DNA from: Dyadobacter diqingensis
GTDB lineage: Bacteria; Bacteroidota; Bacteroidia; Cytophagales; Spirosomataceae
Length of the DNA stretch: 64,000 bases
Assembly (NCBI RefSeq): GCF_024220585.1
Contig: NZ_JAMXKF010000010.1
Span: 186,359 to 250,358, forward strand
Direction: 5' to 3'
Part shown: piece after piece, positions 1 through 7,959 of the stretch
Layout of the letters: every line of letters starts with the position of its first letter
Numbering within the stretch: the stretch's first letter is position 1
Made by a program: the position numbers and the translations under genes
Notes under the pieces: generated by a model
Told to the model about the DNA's origin: nothing
The model's database searches: none
What the model saw: the letters and a program-made list of their open reading frames with translations, nothing else

Positions 1-79
1 TCTGGACCTGTCGGGTGAGGAGGATTGGGAACGTGTTGAAAATGTGATTAAGATGTCTTTGGATAAGTTGCTGAGTTGA
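1..79 (+). CDS. C-terminal end of an unidentified protein (partial)
   Basis: The window opens inside an open frame that reads 25 residues, ending SLDKLLS, before a TGA stop at 77-79. The tail is acidic then basic and looks like a terminal helix. Too little remains to name the family. It converges on the acetyltransferase gene that follows on the other strand, with about 50 bp between the two stops. The call rests only on an open frame running in from the window edge. Confidence 0.45.
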   Translation, partial: LDLSGEEDWERVENVIKMSLDKLLS

Positions 80-129
80 CTCTGTATCTGCATATCGCTT
101 AACACTTAAAAGGGTTTCTGCATTCTTCG

Positions 130-600
130 TTATAACCTTTTTAACATCCTGAAATTGATCAGTTCAACGTCATTTCGCGCTACCTCTTGCGCTTGAATTA
201 ATTGATATCCCCGATTTTCAAAAAATGGCTTTGCCGTTATGCTGGAATGCGTGTATATCTCGGTAAGTCCTGATTTTCGGGCTTCATTTTCGATGTGGTC
301 TAGTAAAGCCGAAGCGATACCCTGTCCCTGGAAATCTTTGTGAACAAAAAGTCTGTCTAGGTAACCTGTGGGTGTTACATCGGAAAATCCGACGACTTTA
401 TCACCGATCCAGGCAACATAACAATCGTTGCTGTTCATAGACTGTTTCCATGATTTGAGCCTGGATGTTCTGTCGTTCTCGGATGCCCAGGCATCCACCT
501 GCTGTTGCGTGTAGTCCTTTGTATTGACTGAATGAACAGTCTGATAAAATAACGTTACAATTTCTTCGATGTCAGAGATTTGAAACTTCCTGATTTTCAT
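130..600 (-). CDS. GNAT family N-acetyltransferase
   Basis: A 156-residue single-domain GNAT protein, the usual family length. The acetyl-CoA pyrophosphate loop QGQGIAS lies near residue 93, after the strand YLDRLFVHKDF. The late segment AKPFFENRGYQ matches the typical GNAT motif B region. These proteins move an acetyl group from acetyl-CoA to an amine; the substrate cannot be read from sequence. There is no signal peptide or membrane segment, so it is cytoplasmic. It is transcribed divergently from fabV across about 430 bp and shows no operon partner. Family confidence is high; substrate is unknown. Confidence 0.88.
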   Translation of the reverse strand: MKIRKFQISDIEEIVTLFYQTVHSVNTKDYTQQQVDAWASENDRTSRLKSWKQSMNSNDCYVAWIGDKVVGFSDVTPTGYLDRLFVHKDFQGQGIASALLDHIENEARKSGLTEIYTHSSITAKPFFENRGYQLIQAQEVARNDVELINFRMLKRL

Positions 601-1028
601 TTTTTTTGAATTTTTCCAAATGTCAATATTAATGAACTTGTCATAGACAACTGACGTCCGTATTATGTACTAAGTATTTGTTTGCCGACGATGATTAGAC
701 AGAGTTCTTATTTTGAACTAAGATAGGCAGGCTTGTATTGGCAAGAGAAATAACTTATTGAAAGGTTCAAGATTTAATTCTGACCTTAGCGATACGCGCA
801 GCAAATTTCGGGGGTTTGATCGCTCGCCCGACTATTGAAAAACAGTTCGATAAATAAATGATTTTGTTAAGACGTTTTTGTTTCAGCATTATTTGTCTTC
901 ATTACAACCATAAAAAAAACACCAAATTTCCCCACCCCCAATGATTTTCTGCAAAATGTGAAAGTTTCAAAAAGGTAATGGGGTATATTTGCGGCTTCGC
1001 TGCAATTATAACAGACAAAAAAGATCAT
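601..1028. other. AT-rich divergent intergenic region (GNAT / fabV)
   Basis: This 428-bp gap carries no supported gene. It holds the start-proximal DNA of the minus-strand acetyltransferase and the promoter of fabV (listed separately). A plus-strand frame is open from 978, but the promoter element lies inside that extension, so it is read as untranslated leader. No repeat or RNA gene was seen. Confidence 0.6.
984..991 (+). promoter_or_regulatory. fabV promoter, -7 element TATATTTG
   Basis: TATATTTG followed by C is an exact match to the Bacteroidota -7 consensus TAnnTTTG. A good upstream TTTG is not evident; only a TTTC sits 15 nt before it. Transcription would begin near 998, giving a leader of about 30 nt to the ATG at 1029. 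This supports 1029 over 978 as the start codon. Confidence 0.5.
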
Positions 1029-2219
1029 ATGATAATAGAACCGAGAATGAGAGGGTTTATATGTTTGACTTCACATCCAAAGGGTTGTGAACAAAACGTT
1101 TTAAATCAAATTGACTTTGTTAAATCCAACGGACACGTCGAAGGTCCTAAAAATGTGCTGGTTATCGGGGCTTCAACGGGCTTCGGTCTTGCTTCAAGAA
1201 TAACAAGCGCGTTCGGTTCGAATGCTTCTACGATAGGTGTCTTTTTTGAAAAAGCGCCTCAGGAGGGAAAAACAGCTTCTCCGGGCTGGTACAACAGCGC
1301 CGCTTTCCAGCAGGAAGCAAAAAAAGCAGGGCTATACGCAAAGAGTATCAACGGTGATGCTTTTTCAAATGAGATTAAAACAAAAACGATTGATCTCATT
1401 AAATCTGACCTGGGAAAGGTGGATCTGGTTATTTACAGTCTGGCCTCGCCGGTAAGGACGCACCCTGTTACAGGTGTGACGCACCGCTCGGTATTGAAGC
1501 CGATTGGAGATACTTTTACCAGCAAAACGGTCGATTTTCATTCAGGTGTGGTTTCCAATATTACCATTGAGCCCTGCACCGAAGAAGATATCAAAAATAC
1601 TGTGGCGGTTATGGGTGGCGAAGACTGGGAAATGTGGATTGACGCACTGGCCGCGGCAGACGCTTTATCAGAAAACGCTACTACGATTGCCTATTCTTAT
1701 ATCGGCCCTTCATTGACCGAGGCTGTTTACCGCAAGGGAACCATCGGCAAGGCAAAAAATGACCTGGAAGCTACGGCATTTAAAATTGCCGATAAGCTAA
1801 AAGGCATTGGCGGCGAGGCTTATGTTTCGGTAAATAAAGCTTTGGTAACGCAGGCAAGTTCTGCTATTCCGGTCATTCCGCTTTACATTTCATTGCTGTA
1901 CAAAACAATGAAAGAAAAGGGAATTCATGAAGGTTGTATCGAGCAGATCTATCGTTTGTTTAAAGACAGACTTTTTGCACAGGAAACGATCCCGACGGAC
2001 GAAGAGGGACGTGTAAGAATTGACGATTGGGAAATGCGCGAAGATGTACAGGAAACTGTGGCAAAATTGTGGTTACAGGCAACAACAGAAACACTTCCGG
2101 AAATCGGAGACTTAAAAGGATACAAACAGGAATTCCTGAATTTGTTCGGGTTTGGTTTTGAAGGGGTGGATTATCTGGCGGATGTGAATGAGGTTGTAGC
2201 CATTGAAGGTCTGCAATAA
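1029..2219 (+). CDS. fabV: Trans-2-enoyl-ACP/CoA reductase FabV
   Basis: FabV performs the last, NADH-dependent reduction in the type II fatty acid elongation cycle and is a triclosan-tolerant alternative to FabI. From ATG 1029 the protein has 396 residues, the family length, and opens with the typical MIIEPRMRGFIC. The dinucleotide-binding loop GASTGFG is at residues 47-53. The FabV active-site pattern Y-x8-K is intact at Tyr234 and Lys243, inside YRKGTIGKAK. An upstream in-frame ATG at 978 would add 17 residues but lies before the likely transcription start. The gene ends in a strong hairpin shared with the convergent AraC gene. It stands alone and not in a fatty acid gene cluster. Confidence 0.96.
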   Translation: MIIEPRMRGFICLTSHPKGCEQNVLNQIDFVKSNGHVEGPKNVLVIGASTGFGLASRITSAFGSNASTIGVFFEKAPQEGKTASPGWYNSAAFQQEAKKAGLYAKSINGDAFSNEIKTKTIDLIKSDLGKVDLVIYSLASPVRTHPVTGVTHRSVLKPIGDTFTSKTVDFHSGVVSNITIEPCTEEDIKNTVAVMGGEDWEMWIDALAAADALSENATTIAYSYIGPSLTEAVYRKGTIGKAKNDLEATAFKIADKLKGIGGEAYVSVNKALVTQASSAIPVIPLYISLLYKTMKEKGIHEGCIEQIYRLFKDRLFAQETIPTDEEGRVRIDDWEMREDVQETVAKLWLQATTETLPEIGDLKGYKQEFLNLFGFGFEGVDYLADVNEVVAIEGLQ

Positions 2220-2237
2220 GATCAATTAGAAATACTG

Positions 2238-2274
2238 AAAAGTCCCGATGGCGTTAAACCCACCGGGACTTTTT
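2238..2274. terminator. Bidirectional terminator between fabV and AraC gene
   Basis: AAAAGTCCCG at 2238-2247 pairs perfectly with CGGGACTTTT at 2264-2273. A T-run follows on the plus strand and, because of the leading A-run, on the minus strand too. The position between two convergent genes fits a shared intrinsic terminator. Confidence 0.8.
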
Positions 2275-2307
2275 GTTTGCCCGGTTATAAAAAACAAATG
2301 TATTTTG

Positions 2308-3222
2308 TCAATTAAAAGACTGCCTGAATTCGATCGGCGACATTTCTGTTTTTTGCCTGAAAAGTTTATTAAACGACTGCGGATGTTCAAATCCCAGGTC
2401 GTAAGCAATTTCAGCAATGGTCCGGTTGCTGTTGCTTAAAATGTTTTTAGCCCGGTCGATCAGGTGATTATGAATATGCTGTTGTGCACTTTGTCCGGTG
2501 AGTGATTTCAACATATCGGTTAAGTATCGGGGCGAAAGATGAAGATGGTCGGAAACTTCCCGAACCGATGGCAGTCCGTTTATCAGGGATTTTTCCGTAA
2601 ACCTGTCGGATAGGTATGCATTCATTTTGTCGATCATATCATTGTGGACAGACTTTCGGGTAATGAACTGCCTGTTGTAGTAACGATTGCTATAATTGAG
2701 CAGCAGCTCAATCTGGGATATCAAAACATCCTGACTAAACAGGTCTATGTTGTTATCAAGTTCTTTGGCGATGGAGTCGAACAGGGAAGCGATTACGGTT
2801 TTTTCTTTTTCTGACAGGAACAATGCTTCGGAAACAGCATAAGAGAAGAAACCATATTTTTGAATCATAGCACCCAGAGGATAACCTCTGATCAGATCAG
2901 GGTGAAAAAAGAGGGAATATCCCTCATATCCATCCGGATTATCCGACATCGTTACAATCTGATTCGGTGCAAGAAACGCCATTCCGCCTTCTTCAAAGTC
3001 GTAATAACCCTGACCATATTTTACCTGACCGGTGAATGCTGTTTTAAATGATATTTTGTAAAAATCAAGTGAAAATTTATTTCCTGCGTCGGTAAGCGGC
3101 ACTTTTACATCCTTATAGTGTATCAGTGCCACAAGCGGATGAAGCGGTTTTGGTTGTTCCAGGCGCCGCATCAATCCGGATATGCTGTTGAAAGTATGGA
3201 GCTCTGAAGTTACCTTTTTCAT
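2308..3222 (-). CDS. AraC family transcriptional regulator
   Basis: A 304-residue cytoplasmic regulator with an N-terminal cupin-like effector or dimer domain (about residues 20-170) and a C-terminal double helix-turn-helix. The second HTH carries the family signature (IAEIAYDLGFEHPQSFNKLF) and ends with SPIEFR. An SDR gene lies 69 bp upstream on the same strand, so the two may be cotranscribed, with the SDR as the likely target. The effector is unknown. The stop is close to the bidirectional terminator shared with fabV. Confidence 0.92.
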   Translation of the reverse strand: MKKVTSELHTFNSISGLMRRLEQPKPLHPLVALIHYKDVKVPLTDAGNKFSLDFYKISFKTAFTGQVKYGQGYYDFEEGGMAFLAPNQIVTMSDNPDGYEGYSLFFHPDLIRGYPLGAMIQKYGFFSYAVSEALFLSEKEKTVIASLFDSIAKELDNNIDLFSQDVLISQIELLLNYSNRYYNRQFITRKSVHNDMIDKMNAYLSDRFTEKSLINGLPSVREVSDHLHLSPRYLTDMLKSLTGQSAQQHIHNHLIDRAKNILSNSNRTIAEIAYDLGFEHPQSFNKLFRQKTEMSPIEFRQSFN

Positions 3223-3291
3223 ACGGGTAATCCTTTTAAGAATGTTTAGTACATACAGGGGTGACCCTGGCTGCCTGTGTAAAGTTACGAA

Positions 3292-4032
3292 CTAATCCTG
3301 AGCGGTTGGCCGAATCACGATGTCGCCAATATCAACATGCGCGGGCTGTCCAATCGCAAAGGCAATGGCGCTCGCAACGGCTTCGGGCTGAATAGCCAGG
3401 GTCTCCATTTTTTTAACAATGGTATCTCTTATTCCGACGTTTTTCAGGCCATTTACAAATTCCGTTTGAACAATACCCGGCGATATGCCCGTTACACGCC
3501 ATTGGCCGTTGGATTCCTGACGCAAGGCTTCACTGATCGTCCTGACGGCATTTTTTGTGCCTGCATATACGCCTTGCATGGGCACGATCTTGATTCCGGA
3601 CGTAGAAATAATGTTGATGATATGTCCAGAGCCTTGTTGCCGGAAAACAGGTATAGCAGCGGCTATGCCATACAAAGTCCCTTTGAGATTGGTGTCAATC
3701 ATCTCTTCCCAGCCTTCAATATCCAGATCCTCAATAAGGGAGAGCTGACTCGTTCCGGCGTTATTGACGATCACATCAAGCCTGCCAAACTGGTCGCAGG
3801 CAAGTTTTACGAGGTTATTCAGGTCATCCCGACGGGTGACGTCGGTGGCGGTGTAAACTACCTGTCCTCCATGCTGAGTAATCCGTGCCGCTAGTTCTTC
3901 AAGCCGATCCGTTCGCCGTGCACCCAATACTACTTTTGCGCCTTTTTCTGCCAGCATAAGTGCAGTGGCCATGCCTATGCCACTGCTTGCGCCGGTAATG
4001 GCGACTACTTTTCCTTCAATTTCGCTTCTCAT
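3292..4032 (-). CDS. SDR family NAD(P)-dependent oxidoreductase
   Basis: A 246-residue classical short-chain dehydrogenase/reductase. The cofactor motif TGASSGIG is near residues 14-21, NNAG near residue 90, the catalytic Ser in STSG and the catalytic pair in YAGTK. An Arg-rich segment (GARRTD) after the second strand favours NADPH over NADH; this is inference. It resembles the broad YdfG-like group that reduces beta-hydroxyacid or carbonyl substrates. It sits directly upstream of an AraC gene on the same strand, which probably regulates it. The substrate is not predictable. Confidence 0.9.
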   Translation of the reverse strand: MRSEIEGKVVAITGASSGIGMATALMLAEKGAKVVLGARRTDRLEELAARITQHGGQVVYTATDVTRRDDLNNLVKLACDQFGRLDVIVNNAGTSQLSLIEDLDIEGWEEMIDTNLKGTLYGIAAAIPVFRQQGSGHIINIISTSGIKIVPMQGVYAGTKNAVRTISEALRQESNGQWRVTGISPGIVQTEFVNGLKNVGIRDTIVKKMETLAIQPEAVASAIAFAIGQPAHVDIGDIVIRPTAQD

Positions 4033-4228
4033 GCAATCTGTTTATGATTTTTATGAGGCAAAATTCCGATTGAATGAAGATAAAAATGTAGCCAAAATCA
4101 CAAACGATGTAGCCGGAATCGCGAGCTAAGGAGTTATTATTTAAGAGATGGAGGTATCTGATTTAAAGGGAGCTAATTTTCTCAGATATCAATTTGTTTG
4201 TAGTGCTTTATCTTAGTTGCAATTTGCG

Positions 4229-4246
4229 ATGTATAATTTTATACAT
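4229..4246. promoter_or_regulatory. 18-bp dyad, operator-like
   Basis: ATGTATAA-TT-TTATACAT is a perfect inverted repeat with 8-bp arms in an AT-rich stretch. It lies about 90 bp before the GH43-like remnant and about 250 bp before the GH105 gene. The geometry suits a dimeric repressor or activator. It has no T-run and is too AT-rich to be a convincing terminator. The binding protein is unknown. Confidence 0.35.
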
Positions 4247-4318
4247 GGTTACATTTCTATATTAGAGCTAAAATATCTTCCGTATTTCGTTTCAGCCGAC
4301 TTACATTAAAGCCTGTAC

Positions 4319-4474
4319 ATGGAAAAAAAGACCTTTATTTTTATGGCTGATCAGTGGAATCCGAAAGACCTGGAAGACAGTCGTTATATTTGGCTGCTGG
4401 TAGAATTTGAAAAAAAACTGCCCGCTGATGTATGTTCTAAAATCAGTTTTAATATAACCTGTTTCAAAAAATAG
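4319..4474 (+). pseudogene. Remnant of a GH43-like (exo-galactosidase type) hydrolase C-terminus
   Basis: A 51-residue open frame reads FIFMADQWNPKDLEDSRYIW near its start. The motif D-x-W-x-P-K-x-L-x-D-S-R-Y-x-W is, from memory of the family, the C-terminal signature of GH43 exo-galactosidase-like enzymes, where it normally follows a beta-propeller of about 300 residues. No propeller sequence precedes it here and the frame ends only about 6 bp before the GH105 frame opens. The tail (VCSKISFNITCFKK) no longer looks like a GH43 end. It is read as decayed debris of a deleted enzyme. It could still be translated as a short peptide; the family assignment needs a profile search. Confidence 0.5.
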
Positions 4475-4494
4475 TTATAATGCTTCTAAAAGAT

Positions 4495-5631
4495 ATGAAG
4501 ATAATCAAGTACTTTTTTGCTTTGACTCTTCTGGTCAGTGCGCATGTACATGCCCAGAAACGACCTGTTGCCAGCGAGGTTTTGCAAACCATTCAAAAAG
4601 TGAATGAGCATTGGCAGGCAACCCATCCAAAACATGAAAGGGCATTTTGGGATAATGCAGCTTACCATACCGGCAACATGGAAGCGTATTTTTTGACGAA
4701 AAAAGAATCGTATCGTCAGTATTCGGAGGCGTGGGCGGAACAGAATCTGTGGATGGGTGCAAAATCAGACAACAAGACGAACTGGAAATACAGCTATGGA
4801 GAGTCGGACGACTATGTGCTTTTTGGTGACTGGCAGATTTGCTTCCAAACCTACATCGACCTGAATAATCTGAAACCGGAATCCCGCAAAATAGCCAGGG
4901 CGATAGAAGTGATGGAGTACGAAATGAGTACACCAAACAAAGATTACTGGTGGTGGTCGGACGGATTGTACATGGTAATGCCGGTGATGACAAAACTTTA
5001 TAGAGCAACCGGAAACAAACAATATCTTGAAAAATTGTACGAATATTTCACCTACGCCAACAGCATCATGTACGATGTGGAAGAGGGGCTTTATTACCGG
5101 GATGCCAAATATGTTTATCCAAAACATAAAAGTACCAACGGGAAAAAAGATTTTTGGGCGAGGGGCGACGGCTGGGTTTTTGCTGCTTTGGCCAAAGTGC
5201 TGAAAGACCTACCAACTGATGACCCGCACCGTGAGGAATATGTATCCAAGTACAAGAAAATGGCTGAGAGTATTATAAAAATCCAGCAAAAGGAAGGTTA
5301 CTGGACGCGGAGTATGCTGGATGCTGAACACGCGCCGGGACCTGAAACGAGTGGCACCGCATTTTTTACCTATGGGTTGTTATGGGGAATTAACAACGGA
5401 TATTTGAAAGAAAAAACATATCTCCCGGCAGTCCAGGAAGCCTGGACATATCTTTCCACGGTTGCGTTACAGTCTGATGGAGCCGTTGGATATGTGCAGC
5501 CAATTGGTGAAAAAGCAATTCCGGGACAGGTTGTCAATGCGAAGTCCACCACTAATTTTGGTGTTGGGGCGTTTTTGCTGGCCGGTTGTGAGATGTACCG
5601 CTATCTGGACAAAAAGGGAAACCGTAAATAA
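4495..5631 (+). CDS. GH105 (GH88/105) unsaturated uronyl hydrolase, secreted
   Basis: Members of GH105 (YteR/YesR type) hydrolyse the unsaturated uronic acid from the non-reducing end of lyase products such as rhamnogalacturonan or glucuronan oligomers. The protein has an (alpha/alpha)6 barrel pattern. Visible family motifs are DYWWWSDGLYMVMP, which carries the conserved Asp, and WARGDGWVFAAL, followed late by PETSGTAFFTYGLLWG. The ATG at 4495 starts a clean signal peptide ending VHAQ; an upstream ATG at 4480 adds five residues. It leads a probable three-gene operon with DUF2264 (53-bp gap) and a beta-propeller gene. The exact substrate is inferred only. Confidence 0.9.
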   Translation: MKIIKYFFALTLLVSAHVHAQKRPVASEVLQTIQKVNEHWQATHPKHERAFWDNAAYHTGNMEAYFLTKKESYRQYSEAWAEQNLWMGAKSDNKTNWKYSYGESDDYVLFGDWQICFQTYIDLNNLKPESRKIARAIEVMEYEMSTPNKDYWWWSDGLYMVMPVMTKLYRATGNKQYLEKLYEYFTYANSIMYDVEEGLYYRDAKYVYPKHKSTNGKKDFWARGDGWVFAALAKVLKDLPTDDPHREEYVSKYKKMAESIIKIQQKEGYWTRSMLDAEHAPGPETSGTAFFTYGLLWGINNGYLKEKTYLPAVQEAWTYLSTVALQSDGAVGYVQPIGEKAIPGQVVNAKSTTNFGVGAFLLAGCEMYRYLDKKGNRK

Positions 5632-5684
5632 CGGTTCTTGTCTATATAATTTTACGAATATCATTGTCTGATTGAGCAATACGA

Positions 5685-6947
5685 ATGGTGAATAAAAAGT
5701 TGATCTTAAAACGGATTTTAGTAGTTGGTGCATTCTTTTTTGTAACAACCGGCACCCATTACGCACAGAAAAAAGCGGCATTCAGGAAAGCAGAGCCGGT
5801 GAGCGACCGGAAATTCTGGCTCATGGAAATGGACAAAATGGCCAGACCGGTGATTTATAGTCTGGCGCAGGACAGCCTTCGTATTGTCATGCCGCGGGTT
5901 ACTTCCAAACGCGCCGACAATAAGGAACAGCGGATTCAGGTGCAGTATCTTGAAGTGCTTGGGCGGGTTTTAAGTGGCATAGCACCCTGGCTGCAAGGAG
6001 AGGGTGGAACACCTGAGGAGGTAGCTTTGCGCGATCAATACCGGGTTTGGGTCCTTAAAGGACTTTCTAATGCCCTGGATTCGACGAAGAAAGATTACAT
6101 GCGTTTTGATCTGGGTGGACAGCAGCTGGTGGATGCGTCGTTTCTGGCAACGGCCTTTATCAGAGCTCCGTGGCTTTGGGAGCATATGAATCCGACCGAC
6201 CAGGAGAGAATGGTAGCCGCGCTGAAAAGCACGCGTCGTTACAAACCTGTATTTTCGAACTGGCTGCTTTTTTCGGCTATGACAGAAGCATTTTTTAGCA
6301 AATACGGCTACGAGTGGGACCCGATGCGGATTGATTACGCGCTCCAACAACTCGAACAATGGTACGTCGGCGACGGCATGTACAAAGACGGAACCACTTA
6401 CGCTTTTGATTATTACAACAGTTACGTTATTCACCCGTACCTGGCCACCATCGTGACGGTGATTGGTAAAAAGACCAACGCCTATAATGGTATGATTGCA
6501 AAAATTAAACAGAGAAATGAGCGGTACGCCGTCATTCAGGAGCGCCTGATCAATGCGGATGGCACTTTTCCTGCCACGGGTCGTTCGATCATTTATCGTG
6601 GGGCTGCCTTTCACCATTTGGCAGATATGGCCTGGCGGAAAGTTTTGCCGGATCAGTTAAAACCCGGTCAGGTCCGGTCGGCGCTGACGGCCGTGATACG
6701 AAAAACATTGGAAAGTCCTTCAACCTATGAAAAAGGGTGGCTTACTTTGGGCTTATACGGCTCACAGCCCGATCTGGCTGATGTTTATAACAATCAGGGG
6801 AGTCCGTATCTTAGTACCAGTATCTTTTTGCCGCTTGGCTTGCCCGACGAAGATCCGTTTTGGGCAGAGCCTGCCATGAAGTGGAGTGCGCAAAAAATAT
6901 GGAGCGGAGAGGATTTTCCCAATGATCATGGTGTTGATTTGCGGTGA
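5685..6947 (+). CDS. DUF2264 domain protein (GH154-like), secreted
   Basis: A 420-residue protein with an N-terminal signal peptide (ends near HYAQ) and a full DUF2264 domain. Typical segments are FWLMEMDKMARPV, GIAPWLQGEGG, NWLLFSAMTEAFF and DGMYKDGTTYAFDYYNSYVI. Members of this domain have been placed in glycoside hydrolase family GH154, with beta-glucuronidase activity reported in gut Bacteroides; I recall this and could not check it. Position right after GH105 fits removal of terminal uronic acids from plant side chains. The next gene follows at 74 bp on the same strand. Domain call is firm; activity is inferred. Confidence 0.85.
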   Translation: MVNKKLILKRILVVGAFFFVTTGTHYAQKKAAFRKAEPVSDRKFWLMEMDKMARPVIYSLAQDSLRIVMPRVTSKRADNKEQRIQVQYLEVLGRVLSGIAPWLQGEGGTPEEVALRDQYRVWVLKGLSNALDSTKKDYMRFDLGGQQLVDASFLATAFIRAPWLWEHMNPTDQERMVAALKSTRRYKPVFSNWLLFSAMTEAFFSKYGYEWDPMRIDYALQQLEQWYVGDGMYKDGTTYAFDYYNSYVIHPYLATIVTVIGKKTNAYNGMIAKIKQRNERYAVIQERLINADGTFPATGRSIIYRGAAFHHLADMAWRKVLPDQLKPGQVRSALTAVIRKTLESPSTYEKGWLTLGLYGSQPDLADVYNNQGSPYLSTSIFLPLGLPDEDPFWAEPAMKWSAQKIWSGEDFPNDHGVDLR

Positions 6948-7021
6948 GTATGTATTAGCAATACTAGCCCTTATGATTGTTTATATACAAATAGTTAACA
7001 GTAACATTTAAAAGGTATAAA

Positions 7022-7855
7022 ATGAAAGCAACCCTGCTCACGCTTTTATTAATGACAAATGCTTTTGGGACTTTTTGCCAATCGTTGGTCCACAAATGGA
7101 CTACCGATACATTATTTCTAAAACCGGAATCAGCGGTGTATGACGAGAAAAGGGAAATCATTTATATATCGAATGTCCATGGCGAATTTCTGGCACGGGA
7201 TGGCAATGGATTTATTTCGACAATAAAACCCAATGGTGAAATTGATGTGTTGAAATGGGTTTCCGGGCTGGATAATCCTCAGGGAATGGGCTTACATAAA
7301 GGAAAGCTTTACGTAGCGGATATTGATCGGGTTGTAAAAATTGATGTAGGGAAAGCAAAAATCGAAAAGATCTTTAAGATTGACGGTGCGATTTTTCTGA
7401 ATGATATTTCGATTGACAAAAATGGAGATGTGTATATATCGGACTGCCGGACGAACAAAATCCATAGGATCGTTAATGATCAGATAGAAACCTGGCTGAC
7501 AGATCCGTTGCTTTTGATTCCGAATGGATTGTTATGCCACGATGATAAGGTATTTATCCTCAACATGAAAAATGGTATCGTGTACGTGGCTGATAAAAGC
7601 ACGAGGAAATTAACGGAATTTTGTACCGGGATAAAAGATTGTGACGGAATTGTCAGCGATGGAAAAGATGGATATTTCGTTTCAGGAGCGTGGCAAGGAA
7701 CAATTTACCATCTGGATTCAAAGGGAGCCAAAAAGCAGGTGCTGGATTTGGAGAAGCAGAAAATAATAACTGCTGATATCACATATATTGTCAGGAAAAA
7801 ACTACTCATAATTCCGACACTGGATAAAACTGTGATGTCTTATCAGTGGGATTAG
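7022..7855 (+). CDS. Secreted SMP-30/NHL-like beta-propeller protein
   Basis: A 277-residue protein with a signal peptide (MKATLLTLLLMTNAFGTFCQ) and propeller repeats of SMP-30/gluconolactonase or NHL style: SGLDNPQGMGLHKGKLYVAD, FLNDISIDKNGDVYISD and PNGLLCHDDKVFIL. The SMP-30 fold often hydrolyses sugar lactones, but the metal-ligand set cannot be confirmed by eye, so an enzymatic role is open. It is the last gene of the GH105-DUF2264 run and could act on an aldonolactone or simply bind ligand. Downstream it converges on the MFS transporter gene. Confidence 0.72.
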   Translation: MKATLLTLLLMTNAFGTFCQSLVHKWTTDTLFLKPESAVYDEKREIIYISNVHGEFLARDGNGFISTIKPNGEIDVLKWVSGLDNPQGMGLHKGKLYVADIDRVVKIDVGKAKIEKIFKIDGAIFLNDISIDKNGDVYISDCRTNKIHRIVNDQIETWLTDPLLLIPNGLLCHDDKVFILNMKNGIVYVADKSTRKLTEFCTGIKDCDGIVSDGKDGYFVSGAWQGTIYHLDSKGAKKQVLDLEKQKIITADITYIVRKKLLIIPTLDKTVMSYQWD

Positions 7856-7959
7856 CTTTGTAACCAGCCCAAAGAGAATGTGCCATTCCAGCGTTATAGC
7901 TTAAAATGGGGGCTGGGTGCTGTCGTTTTTCCACTTTTTTAATATATAAATGCTGAATA

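Noticed and set aside
3337..3894. Plus-strand 185-residue ORF opposite the SDR gene
   Set aside because: It is antisense to a gene with full SDR motifs and has no family features itself.
5970..6617. Minus-strand 215-residue ORF opposite the DUF2264 gene
   Set aside because: Antisense shadow; the plus strand encodes a complete recognised domain with signal peptide.
7864..7920. CCAGCCC/GGGCTGG inverted repeat between the propeller and MFS genes as terminator
   Set aside because: The arms are about 40 nt apart and only 7 bp long; too weak to claim.
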